Shown piece by piece: positions 1-6,659 of a stretch of 9,996 nt of DNA. Position numbers and translations under genes: made by a program. Under the pieces are notes generated by a model. It ran no database searches. It saw only the letters and a list, made by a program, of their open reading frames with translations, and was not told where the DNA came from. Position 1 is the stretch's first letter. Each line of letters starts with the position of its first letter. Source of the DNA: an uncultured Sphingomonadales bacterium. Its GTDB lineage: Bacteria; Pseudomonadota; Alphaproteobacteria; Sphingomonadales; Sphingomonadaceae. The stretch spans positions 1 to 9,996 of the forward strand of contig CAJBSR010000315.1 in NCBI GenBank assembly GCA_903958285.1. The letters run 5' to 3'.

Positions 1-399
1 AAAGTTCATCTGCACGCCATCAACATAGGTCGTGAAATCGGACCCATGATCGAGGTTGTAGCCTCGCAGGAACTACTGGCCGGCCTTGCCACTGCCCGAA
101 GGTTGGGCAGCGATCATGCCGGGAACGGCCTCGAGCAGTTCCGATACGCGCAGCAAGGGGCGCACAAGGAGGTCGCCCCCGGCCACGGTGCCCTCGCTAG
201 CCGCGTGCGCCACGCCGATCTTGGCCTCACCCCGGCCGAAGACCACGATGGGTGTGTCATCATCGGCGTCAAGCTTTGCCAAATCCGTATTATCGTATTG
301 CTGAGCCTTCGCGTCATCAGCAAAGAGGTTTGCAGCCAGAAACATCAACGGGCCGGACAGTAGCTTTATTATCGGCGCCTGAGGCGAACGCTTTTGCAT
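1..399 (-). pseudogene. TonB-dependent receptor, N-terminal part, interrupted by an in-frame stop (runs off window edge)
   Basis: Outer-membrane TonB-dependent receptors import substrates in a TonB-energised way. The ATG at 397-399 opens a signal peptide (basic MQKR, then a hydrophobic stretch ending AKAQ near residue 33), a TonB-box-like TPIVVFG near residues 49-55, and the start of the plug domain (VSELLEAVPGMIAAQ). The frame meets TAG at 73-75 (codon 109). Beyond it the same frame continues without interruption for 24 codons to the window edge and reads FLRGYNLDHGSDF...DGVQMNF, classic plug sequence. Family members have Tyr where the stop lies (Q-Y-FLRG), so one base change from TAC or TAT explains it. 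An AAGG lies about 10 nt before the chosen ATG; an upstream ATG at 427-429 is less likely because it would put ten residues in front of the signal peptide. It lies 46 bp after the BKACE gene, probably in the same operon, so it likely served uptake of the operon's substrate. Readthrough or a sequencing error cannot be excluded. Confidence 0.85.
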
Positions 400-445
400 A
401 TGGATGATACCTTGATAACGGTAAATCACTTGCCTCTTGCGTTCG

Positions 446-1372
446 TCAGATCTTAGTCCGGTCTGCTCCTTTCAAGGCGAGCAATTCGCGCGCCTCTGTA
501 GGGGTAGCAGGCTCAAGGCCTTGCTCGGCAAGGATGCGAACGATCTTACGGACCTGCTCGGCATTGGACGATGCAAGCGTGCCGCGGCCAATGAAGAGGC
601 TATCTTCGAGCCCGACCCGCACATTACCGCCAAGCTGGGCTGCCATTGTGCAGACTGGCATCTGGTACTTTCCAGCGCCGAGGACTGACCAGACATAGTC
701 GTGACCGAACAGCCGGTCGGCGGTGCGCTTCATAAACATCACATTGTCGAGATCGCCCCCAATGCCCCCAAGAATGCCGAAGATAGATTGAATAAAGAAT
801 GGAGGTTTGGCGATGCCCTTGTCGAAGAAATAGGCTAGATTGTAAAGGTGACCAATGTCGTAGCATTCGTGCTCGAACCGCGTACCGTGATCGCTCAGCA
901 GTTCATAATTTCTACGTATATCGGCAAAAGTGTTGCGGAAGATGAATTTTTCAGAATCGAGGATGTACTGATCCTCCCAGGCAAACTTCCATTCCTTCAC
1001 CTTGCGGCCCATGTCGTGGAACGAAAAGTTCATCGAGCCCATGTTGAGCGAACACATTTCTGGCGAGAAGGCCAGTGCGCCCGCGAGCCGGTCTTCGGGG
1101 CTCATGTCCGGGCTTCCGCCAGTGGTCAGGTTGATGACCGCGTCAGTGCCCTGCTTGATGATCGGCAAGAACTGACGGTAGACGTCCGGGCTGCCAGTAG
1201 GTGCCCCCGTCTCGGGATCACGGGCGTGGATGTGGAGGATCGCCGCCCCGGCTTCGGCCGCTTCGATTGCCTGATGGGCAAGATCAGCCGGTTTGTAGGG
1301 CAAGGCATCTGATAGTGTTGGGGTATGGATGCCACCAGTGATGGCGCAAGTGATGATAACTTTATTGGACAT
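446..1372 (-). CDS. DUF849 / BKACE family beta-keto acid cleavage enzyme
   Basis: 308 residues, near full family length. BKACE enzymes are Zn-dependent Claisen-type lyases: a free beta-keto acid plus acetyl-CoA gives acetoacetate plus a new acyl-CoA. Visible signatures are ITCAITGG at residues 7-14, the metal motif HIHAR with H47 and H49, LTTGG at 82-86, MGSMNF at 111-116, and VRVGLED at 251-257 holding the third expected metal ligand E256 with R252 and D257. By alignment from memory with the characterised 3-keto-5-aminohexanoate cleavage enzyme Kce, these match H46, H48, E230, R226 and D231. The Kce substrate-binding Glu14 aligns near I15 here, so an amino-bearing beta-keto acid is unlikely. 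An extra segment around residues 120-155 is longer than in Kce. A GGAG lies 8 nt before the ATG. The gene overlaps the end of the MFS gene by 11 bp, placing it late in the operon; the dehydrogenase two genes upstream probably makes its keto acid. Family is confident, substrate unknown. Confidence 0.93.
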   Translation of the reverse strand: MSNKVIITCAITGGIHTPTLSDALPYKPADLAHQAIEAAEAGAAILHIHARDPETGAPTGSPDVYRQFLPIIKQGTDAVINLTTGGSPDMSPEDRLAGALAFSPEMCSLNMGSMNFSFHDMGRKVKEWKFAWEDQYILDSEKFIFRNTFADIRRNYELLSDHGTRFEHECYDIGHLYNLAYFFDKGIAKPPFFIQSIFGILGGIGGDLDNVMFMKRTADRLFGHDYVWSVLGAGKYQMPVCTMAAQLGGNVRVGLEDSLFIGRGTLASSNAEQVRKIVRILAEQGLEPATPTEARELLALKGADRTKI

Positions 1373-2558
1373 GATTGGCGCTCCAGCGTGTTTCTTTGAG
1401 GAATAGGGTCAGCACCAGCGCAACACCCATGGCGCCAAGCGGCAGCCATAGGATGTGCTCGATGCCGAAACGATCGGCCACTTGGCCTGCAATGATCGGC
1501 GCGAGTCCGCCGCCGCCCAGTTCACCGCAAGCGATCACGACGCCAGTGGCTGTCGCCATGAGTGAGGGAGGCACGGTCTCTGCGCAGATGGGGCCGACGG
1601 TCAGAGTGATGCAGGCGTTGTTGAAGAGGTGGACGGCGCCCAGCCACATGAACAGCATCGCCGGGTCATTGCCTGTGTGCGCCAGCATCCACAGCGATCC
1701 CGCAACCCCTATGGTCGAACCGATCATCACCGGTTTGCGGCCTGTGAAATCGGACAGCGCCGGAAGCGCCAGGGTGCCGATCGTCGCTCCGATGCCGATG
1801 GCGGCCATGATGCCGCCCATCTGCGCATCGGTGAGAAGATGGAAATCGACCAGATAGCTCGGCATCAGCGCGCTGGTGGTGATCAGACAGGTCAGCCAGC
1901 ACAGCATTAGCGCCATCAGCAGGCGGATGTTGCGATAGGCAAGAACCTTTCTCCAGTCCTCAAAGGTGGTGCGTTCCTGGTCAGGGGCTGCCTGTTCGGG
2001 CAGATGCATCCAAACCAGCATTGCCAGCAGTAACCCGGGCAAGGCGAAGAGGACGAAGATGTAACGCCAGCCGATATGCGGCAGCAATAGGCCGACCAGC
2101 CAAGGGGCCAGTGCCAACCCGGCCAGCGGGAGCATCATCTGCTGGATGCCGATATTGAGGCCATGCCGCTTCTGCGGCGAGGCTTCGAGTGTCGCGGATA
2201 TGCTGGGCGGGGTATAGGCGCCATCCGCAAAGCCCATGACCACACGGACCAGAACCAGCCCCATAAGACCGGTTGCCAGCCCGCTCGCACCGATCAGCAG
2301 TGAGAACAGGATCAGCGCACCGGTCAGCACTTTGCGACGGCCAATTCGGTCTGACAGGTTACCCATCACCAGCGCCGCGACACCCCATGCCAGGGCCAAT
2401 ACACCGGCAATCGTGCCGATGTCGGAGTAATCGAGGTTGAGCTCGCGAGCGATGGTCGGAAACAGCGGCGAGATCAGGAAGCGATCGATCCCGACCAAGC
2501 CGAAGCCGAGCGCCATCAGCGCAACGACTTTCAGTTCCTGACGCCGCGCCGGGGTCAT
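1362..2558 (-). CDS. MFS transporter, 12 TM
   Basis: 398-residue inner-membrane major facilitator with about twelve hydrophobic segments. The family hallmark in the loop between TM2 and TM3 is clear: GNLSDRIGRRKV at residues 66-77. TM1 carries a charged ID-R pair (D25, R26), a position where organic-anion and aromatic-acid transporters of the superfamily often keep an acidic residue. A hydrophilic central loop (about residues 190-208, rich in E, D and R) separates the two six-helix halves. The start ATG overlaps the TGA of the upstream dehydrogenase (ATGA, 2555-2558), indicating translational coupling; GGGGA lies just before it. Sitting between two catabolic enzymes, it most likely imports the compound that the operon degrades, probably an organic acid, though export is possible. 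The substrate cannot be read from the sequence. Confidence 0.93.
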   Translation of the reverse strand: MTPARRQELKVVALMALGFGLVGIDRFLISPLFPTIARELNLDYSDIGTIAGVLALAWGVAALVMGNLSDRIGRRKVLTGALILFSLLIGASGLATGLMGLVLVRVVMGFADGAYTPPSISATLEASPQKRHGLNIGIQQMMLPLAGLALAPWLVGLLLPHIGWRYIFVLFALPGLLLAMLVWMHLPEQAAPDQERTTFEDWRKVLAYRNIRLLMALMLCWLTCLITTSALMPSYLVDFHLLTDAQMGGIMAAIGIGATIGTLALPALSDFTGRKPVMIGSTIGVAGSLWMLAHTGNDPAMLFMWLGAVHLFNNACITLTVGPICAETVPPSLMATATGVVIACGELGGGGLAPIIAGQVADRFGIEHILWLPLGAMGVALVLTLFLKETRWSANHVQ

Positions 2559-3466
2559 TCCCCGGCCGCCTGCCGCGCCGCGACCAGGTGATCGACCAGT
2601 CGCTGGCGCAACGCGGCCTGGTCGGCTTCGCTCCAGCGCTGGAAGCCTTCGCCCGATTTGAAGCCCAGCTTGCCTGCCGCGATCATCGTGTCGAGCAAAG
2701 GGCTGGGCGTACTATCGCGGTTCAGTTCGGGAATGATCGTGCGATGGATGTCGCGCGTGAGTTCGATCCCAACCAGATCGGCATTCTCGAGCGGACCGAG
2801 GACGGGCAAGCGCAGGCCGAAGCTGTTCTTGACGCAGTCATCGACTGTCTTTGCATCGCAGATGCCGTCGGCAACCATTGCGATCGCCTCGCGCCACAAG
2901 GCATGCTGGAGCCGGTTCGCGACAAAGCCGGCGACGTCCTTCTTAACGTGGGCCGGCTTCTTGCCGACACTTGCGAGCAGGTCCATTGTCGCCGCGACGG
3001 TCGCATCGGACGTTTCCGCACCCTGGATCACTTCGACCAGCGGGATCAGCACGGCCGGATTCCACCAGTGTGTACCAACGATCCGTTCCGCGCTTGGCAG
3101 ACCTGCGGCGATCGAGCCGATCGGCATGACCGAACTATTGCTGGCAAGTATCGCATCGGCAGGCGCCAGTTCGATCAGCTTCGCGAAGATCGAACGTTTC
3201 AACTCGAGCTTTTCGGGCGCAGCTTCAGTAATGAACGCGGCCTCGCGAACCGCTTCGGCAAGATCGGCGGTCGCGCTCACATTGTCAGCGAGCGCGGGAT
3301 TATCACCTACCTGGACAAGACCGGCACGAATGCGCTCGATCAGTGTCTCGCGGACCGCGTCGAATGGCTCATGGACCGCCGCCTTGTGCCCTGCTGCGGC
3401 AAATACCTGGGCTATGCCGGCCCCCATGAGCCCGCCGCCGATAACAGCGATAGTGATCTTGGTCAT
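2555..3466 (-). CDS. 3-hydroxyacyl-CoA dehydrogenase family NAD-dependent oxidoreductase
   Basis: 303 residues, the length of a single-domain-pair 3-hydroxyacyl-CoA dehydrogenase without a hydratase fusion. The N-terminal Rossmann fold shows VIGGGLMGAGIA (residues 8-19), and E33 at the end of the second strand favours NAD+ over NADP+. ASNSS (108-112), the catalytic His in GTHWWNP (H133), its partner E145 in PLVEV, and GFVANRL (180-186) are all present, followed by the helical C-terminal dimerisation domain. The family oxidises a 3-hydroxy group to a 3-keto group on CoA esters, but relatives act on free acids (L-carnitine dehydrogenase, L-gulonate 3-dehydrogenase). Because a BKACE, which takes free beta-keto acids, is in the same operon and no CoA ligase is visible, a free 3-hydroxy acid is the more likely substrate here (inference). 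The gene starts 3 bp after the SDR stop and overlaps the MFS start by 4 bp. Confidence 0.92.
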   Translation of the reverse strand: MTKITIAVIGGGLMGAGIAQVFAAAGHKAAVHEPFDAVRETLIERIRAGLVQVGDNPALADNVSATADLAEAVREAAFITEAAPEKLELKRSIFAKLIELAPADAILASNSSVMPIGSIAAGLPSAERIVGTHWWNPAVLIPLVEVIQGAETSDATVAATMDLLASVGKKPAHVKKDVAGFVANRLQHALWREAIAMVADGICDAKTVDDCVKNSFGLRLPVLGPLENADLVGIELTRDIHRTIIPELNRDSTPSPLLDTMIAAGKLGFKSGEGFQRWSEADQAALRQRLVDHLVAARQAAGE

Positions 3467-3469
3467 GGC

Positions 3470-4270
3470 TCAACCAGCCGTGTAGCCGCCGTCAGCGTAG
3501 ACGATGTGGCCCGTGTGGAAATCCGACGCGCGGCTGCACAGGAACAGCAGCGGCCCTGCCAGATCTTCGGCTTCACCCAGACGCCCCACGGGGACGCGGG
3601 CCAAGAAGCCATTCCGCACGGCGGTCGCGTTCTCATTTTCCTCGAACATCCAAGCCGTTACAGGGGAGCGGAAGACGGTCGGCGCGATGGCATTAACTGT
3701 GATGCCGTGCTTTCCCCATTCGCAGCCCAAAGCCTTCGTCAACCCATCGACCGCCGACTTGGACGTACAATAAGCGGAATAGCCTGCAGGGTGGCCAAGC
3801 TTGCCGCGTGCAGAACTGGTGAAGACGACCTTACCGCCCCGGCCCTGTGCGATCATCTGCTGGCCCACGGCACGAGCAATTAGCCAAGCTCCATCGACGT
3901 TGGCGAGCATCACCTTCTGGAAGCGATCGGGCGTAAGATCGCCAATCATTCCAACGTCGTTCATGCCGGACGCTACGACAAGGATGTCGACTCCACCGTA
4001 TGCGGCCACCGCAGCGTCGACGATTGACTGGCAGTCTGCTTCGCTGTTGGGTCTCAAGTTCACGGTGGCGGCTTCGATACCTGCATTTACCAGTTCGATG
4101 CGAAGCGCCTCAAGTTCATCCTTGCTACCAGCGGTTATGGTCAGTCGCGCACCAGTATTGCCAAGCGTGGCACAGACAACCTTACCAAACGAACCGGTGG
4201 CACCGACGATAATTGCCGATTTGCCGGCAACGTCAAACAGGCTGGCGGTGTTAATCTGAGGAAGGCTCAT
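3470..4270 (-). CDS. Short-chain dehydrogenase/reductase (SDR), classical type
   Basis: 266 residues from the ATG at 4268-4270, which overlaps the cupin TGA (ATGA). The frame stays open upstream to 4366, but that extension runs inside the cupin gene, so it is rejected. Classical SDR features are present: Rossmann strand IIVGATGSFG (residues 20-29), the active-site Asn in LANVDG (N124), TSSARG with catalytic S152/S153, YCTSK with Y167 and K171, NAIAPT around 199-204, and a C-terminal ADGGY. The glycine motif is unusual: usual TGxxxGxG reads VGATGSFG, with the central Gly replaced by Ser27 and the leading Thr by Val. No acidic residue follows strand 2 (AGSKDE), so cofactor choice is unclear. 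SDRs interconvert alcohols and ketones; in this operon it probably acts between the hydrolase and the 3-hydroxy acid dehydrogenase. Exact reaction unknown. Confidence 0.93.
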   Translation of the reverse strand: MSLPQINTASLFDVAGKSAIIVGATGSFGKVVCATLGNTGARLTITAGSKDELEALRIELVNAGIEAATVNLRPNSEADCQSIVDAAVAAYGGVDILVVASGMNDVGMIGDLTPDRFQKVMLANVDGAWLIARAVGQQMIAQGRGGKVVFTSSARGKLGHPAGYSAYCTSKSAVDGLTKALGCEWGKHGITVNAIAPTVFRSPVTAWMFEENENATAVRNGFLARVPVGRLGEAEDLAGPLLFLCSRASDFHTGHIVYADGGYTAG

Positions 4271-4617
4271 GATGCATCTTTCGGATAGGGCATGACGACC
4301 AGCATGGCCGCTACATTGTTGCCGTCGTTGCGCACCGCGCGCGCTTCGCCGCCGGGAATGAAGCAACTGTCGAGCTTACCAAGGACGTGTGCCTCGCCAG
4401 AGCCGAGCTCGATCGTCACTTCACCTTCGATAACGACATAGATCTTGCCGAGCGGGCCCGAGTCCATCTCCGCACCGCCGCCGGGCAGAAAATAGGAAAG
4501 GCCTGTCCATGCGAAATCAGCACTGCTTGCATCAAACCCCTGCAGTCTTAGTGAACGCATGTCGTAGTGCTTCGGGGCGATATAGGCCTCGGCATGGGCC
4601 AGGCGGGTGATGTCCAT
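4267..4617 (-). CDS. Small single-domain cupin, metal-site residues missing
   Basis: 116 residues, a one-domain cupin. The fold signature is recognisable: LPGGGAE (44-50), IYVVIEGEVTIELG (59-72), FIPGGEARAVRN (86-97). The metal ligands are not there. In ordinary cupins motif 1 reads G-x5-H-x-H-x3-4-E; here those positions are D52, G54 and K58. In motif 2 (PxGxxHxxxN) the His is R93, while N97 remains. The protein is therefore unlikely to bind an Fe or Mn centre in the usual way and may be a metal-free isomerase, lyase or binding protein, or an accessory or regulatory subunit. A GAGG lies 7 nt before the ATG. It follows the cyclase gene after a 77-bp gap containing a strong hairpin and is coupled to the SDR by a 4-bp overlap. 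Fold is likely; function is not recognised. Confidence 0.85.
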   Translation of the reverse strand: MDITRLAHAEAYIAPKHYDMRSLRLQGFDASSADFAWTGLSYFLPGGGAEMDSGPLGKIYVVIEGEVTIELGSGEAHVLGKLDSCFIPGGEARAVRNDGNNVAAMLVVMPYPKDAS

Positions 4618-4657
4618 TTGAGATCCTCTTGCATCGACCGGTTTAAACCCGACATGT

Positions 4658-4688
4658 TTGCGGGACGGGCGATGCGCCCGTCCCGCAA
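4658..4688. repeat. Perfect 14-bp inverted repeat (intercistronic hairpin)
   Basis: Arms at 4658-4671 and 4675-4688 pair perfectly over 14 bp around a 3-nt loop, almost all G:C (core GCGGGACGGGCG). It fills the gap between the cyclase stop and the cupin start. In the direction of transcription (minus) no T-run follows, so it is not a canonical intrinsic terminator. More likely it is an mRNA-stabilising or processing hairpin that sets the ratio of cyclase to downstream products, or a partial attenuator. It could also be a REP-like element; no second copy occurs in this window. Confidence 0.8.
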
Positions 4689-4694
4689 TGCTTG

Positions 4695-5567
4695 TCAGTC
4701 GTTGTCTTTGCCGGTCTCGATCCGAAAGGTGCCGTTGGGATCAACGATTGCCACCAAGCGGACAATGCACCCGTCGCCCTTCTTCCAGCGCCACGGAAAG
4801 GCCGCGAAAGTGACGCGCTTGCCGGTGACTTTGTCGATGTCGCCTCCGACATTCTCAAACCCGCAGATGCCGGCAGAAAGGATGGCATTGTGGCAGGGCT
4901 CCCATTCAGGGAAGTCCTCGATCACCTTGCGACCGGTCAGCTGCTCATACTCTTCGTTAATGCGCGGCAGCAGTCCGTGCGGCGCGCCGGGCCCATGCGG
5001 GCCGATGGCGGTGCCCAGTGGATGGTCGAGAGCCTGAGTGTCGGACCCGCACATCTTGACCTTCTTTTGTACGAACCATTCACCCGCTTCCTTGTAAAAG
5101 CCGGGCGAATACCCGTAGTAATGCTGATTATCACCGTAGTACTTGTGCCAACCGGTGTTCACGATCACGATGTCGCCTTCGCGAATTTTGGGTCGCGCGT
5201 TCTCGAGATCCTCTGCCGTGATCACTTCCCACTTGTTCTTTGGGATTGAGACAACAACGCCAGTGCCGAAGAAGTAGGGCAACGGCACTTCGTCCATAAA
5301 CGGCGTTCCCGGTACTACGTGCGCAGGCGCGTCAATGTGGGTGCCCGAGTGCATAACAGTGGTGATCCGCTGAGTCAGCACGCCCGATTTCGACATCCCG
5401 TGAAGGCGCTCAATCTTTACGTCCTCAAAGTACGGCCAGCACGGCTGTCCCAAACCCCAAGGGTGGCTCAGATCGTAAAACTCAAGACCCATGTCATTGA
5501 GCAAGTTGCTCTGCGTGAACTTGCATAGCGTCTCGTCGCGCCAATCGCCTTCTTCCCAGCCAGGCAT
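4695..5567 (-). CDS. Cyclase-family metal-dependent hydrolase (kynurenine formamidase / isatin hydrolase superfamily)
   Basis: 290 residues from the ATG at 5565-5567, chosen because AGGAG lies 5 nt upstream; the frame extends 12 codons further to 5603 but without such a site. The superfamily metal motif HSGTHIDAPAH is intact (H73, H77, D79, H83). GSDTQALDHP (D176, about 174-183), CHNAIL (H226) and GFENVGGD (E238) match conserved late positions. Characterised members hydrolyse amide or lactam bonds in small cyclic or N-acyl compounds (kynurenine formamidase, isatin hydrolase); the name cyclase is historical. The protein is longer than KynB (about 210 residues), like the larger members found in catabolic operons. 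No signal peptide is evident, so it is cytoplasmic. It is the first gene of the operon and probably carries out an early hydrolytic, perhaps ring-opening, step. Superfamily confident, substrate unknown. Confidence 0.92.
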   Translation of the reverse strand: MPGWEEGDWRDETLCKFTQSNLLNDMGLEFYDLSHPWGLGQPCWPYFEDVKIERLHGMSKSGVLTQRITTVMHSGTHIDAPAHVVPGTPFMDEVPLPYFFGTGVVVSIPKNKWEVITAEDLENARPKIREGDIVIVNTGWHKYYGDNQHYYGYSPGFYKEAGEWFVQKKVKMCGSDTQALDHPLGTAIGPHGPGAPHGLLPRINEEYEQLTGRKVIEDFPEWEPCHNAILSAGICGFENVGGDIDKVTGKRVTFAAFPWRWKKGDGCIVRLVAIVDPNGTFRIETGKDND

Positions 5568-5934
5568 CTGATCTCCTCTCGCAAACAATTCACTCAGACG
5601 CACAACGCATCTGAGTCAGGATCGTTAGCGTACCGGACTCATATGTGATTCGCAATCATTTTAGGGGCATGTGTCACTTTTCCGATGAGTTTGCCGGATG
5701 GGGGAGAGTTGTTAGGGGAAGCCAAATGCCTCTGCGTGATGATTAGGCGGCCGTGTTTGCTAAGCCGAGAAGAGGTCGCGCGTAGGCCCAAAAATGAATA
5801 TATAATGGCTGAATTAACATACCAGCCACTATCTTAAATGTTTAAAAGTTAATTATTACACAATATGATTTTATATTTCCGACGTTATATTTTTTATTTA
5901 GTTTTTAGTTCTTATAAATTAATAAATATTCCAT
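5568..5934. other. Intergenic regulatory region between tetR-type gene and operon
   Basis: This 367-bp stretch contains no gene I can support. The right part (5811-5940) is only about 20% GC by hand count (26 of 130), against clearly GC-rich flanks. The left part holds the cyclase ribosome binding site, a 25-bp inverted repeat and weak promoter-like boxes on the minus strand: TTGCGA at 5655-5650 and TACGCT at 5632-5627, 17 nt apart. The operon promoter must lie here or further upstream. No clear intrinsic terminator for the TetR-type gene was found, only T/A-rich sequence. Confidence 0.6.
5592..5616. promoter_or_regulatory. Imperfect palindrome upstream of cyclase, candidate TetR operator
   Basis: Ten-base arms ACTCAGACGC (5592-5601) and GCATCTGAGT (5607-5616) are inverted repeats around a 5-nt centre, with one mismatch that becomes a G:U pair in minus-strand RNA. 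It ends 25 bp upstream of the cyclase ATG, just past the weak -10-like box at 5632-5627. Size and placement suit a TetR-family operator blocking transcription of the operon; it could instead act as an RNA hairpin in the leader. Binding by the neighbouring regulator is inference. Confidence 0.5.
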
Positions 5935-6624
5935 CTAGATTATGAATTTCCAGTTTATTTTAGGAAAAGGATATTCGGGAAGATCCATTTTAGAAATTAC
6001 GGAAGCCTCTCCTTCATCTATGCCAAGCATCATGATAATCGACTTGACGATCAGTGCGTCATCCAGCTTTTTGCTGCTGGATACCGCGATGTCATGCATG
6101 CCGCCGACTGCAATCCATGATGCCAATGACCAAATGCCATCAAGGTGTGCCAGATCAACCTTGAAGCGGCCTGCATGAATACCCCTCTGAATATCGCGCT
6201 TGGCGAAGGGGCCAAATCCTTTGCAGAATCGATCTACAAGCAAGTCTGGCTTCGCAGCCCACCACTGCCACATCGGATCATGCATCGCTTGCCTGATGAC
6301 CAAGCGAGTGGAGATTGAGAAAACAAGACATGCATCCTCATCAGCGTAAGCTGATGTGGCCAGGACATTCCGTCGGCCCATGTCCTCAATCAGACAATCC
6401 AGGACTGCACTGGCCAGATCGTCCTTGGACTCGAAATAGTTATAAAACGTGCCGAAGCCGATATCTGCGTTCTCGGTGATGTCCCGGATCTTCGCCGCAT
6501 CAACGCCATCGCGAGACATGATTTCAAAGGCCGACGCCAAAATCTTGGAGCGCGTGAGTTCTTTTCGTCGTACGAGGCGTTCGCCTCGACGGGGTTGAGG
6601 CGTGGTCTTAGTGGTCAGCAACAC
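5935..6624 (-). CDS. TetR/AcrR family transcriptional regulator
   Basis: 229 residues if started at the GTG at 6622-6624; an in-frame stop lies four codons upstream and no ATG occurs before residue 36, inside the DNA-binding domain, so a GTG or the adjacent TTG start is needed. The N-terminal helix-turn-helix is typical: RSKILASAFEIMSRDGVD (about 25-42), then AKIRDITENADIGFGTFYNYFESKDDL (44-70). The C-terminal ligand domain is divergent, contains MWQWWAAKP near 118-126 and carries a longer tail ending PKINWKFII. Members are usually repressors released by a small ligand. The gene is upstream of the catabolic operon in the same direction, separated by 367 bp holding a palindrome, so control of that operon by its substrate or an intermediate is plausible. 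The last codons merge into AT-rich DNA, and overall base use is less GC-rich than in the operon, which may mean separate acquisition. Confidence 0.93.
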   Translation of the reverse strand: MLLTTKTTPQPRRGERLVRRKELTRSKILASAFEIMSRDGVDAAKIRDITENADIGFGTFYNYFESKDDLASAVLDCLIEDMGRRNVLATSAYADEDACLVFSISTRLVIRQAMHDPMWQWWAAKPDLLVDRFCKGFGPFAKRDIQRGIHAGRFKVDLAHLDGIWSLASWIAVGGMHDIAVSSSKKLDDALIVKSIIMMLGIDEGEASVISKMDLPEYPFPKINWKFII

Positions 6625-6659
6625 CGCGCTCGCTCAGGCTGGATATGGCTCATCATCGG

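Noticed and set aside
848..1312. Plus-strand open frame inside the BKACE gene
   Set aside because: It is fully antisense to a convincing DUF849 gene and shows no family resemblance.
2588..3883. Long plus-strand open frame (431 codons) opposite the dehydrogenase and SDR genes
   Set aside because: It lies antisense to two genes with intact catalytic motifs, crosses their boundary, has no recognisable domain, and is typical of GC-rich antisense open frames.
4271..4366. N-terminal extension of the SDR gene
   Set aside because: It is Arg/Gln-rich, lies wholly inside the cupin gene in another frame, and the ATG at 4270 gives a normal SDR start with ATGA coupling.
5801..5806. Perfect TATAAT box on the plus strand
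   Set aside because: No -35-like sequence lies 15-19 nt upstream, the surroundings are AT-rich enough to give it by chance, and it would point toward the 3' end of the convergent TetR-type gene.
5828..5842. Small AT palindrome TTAAA-TG-TTTAA
   Set aside because: Short and inside 20% GC sequence, where such palindromes arise by chance.
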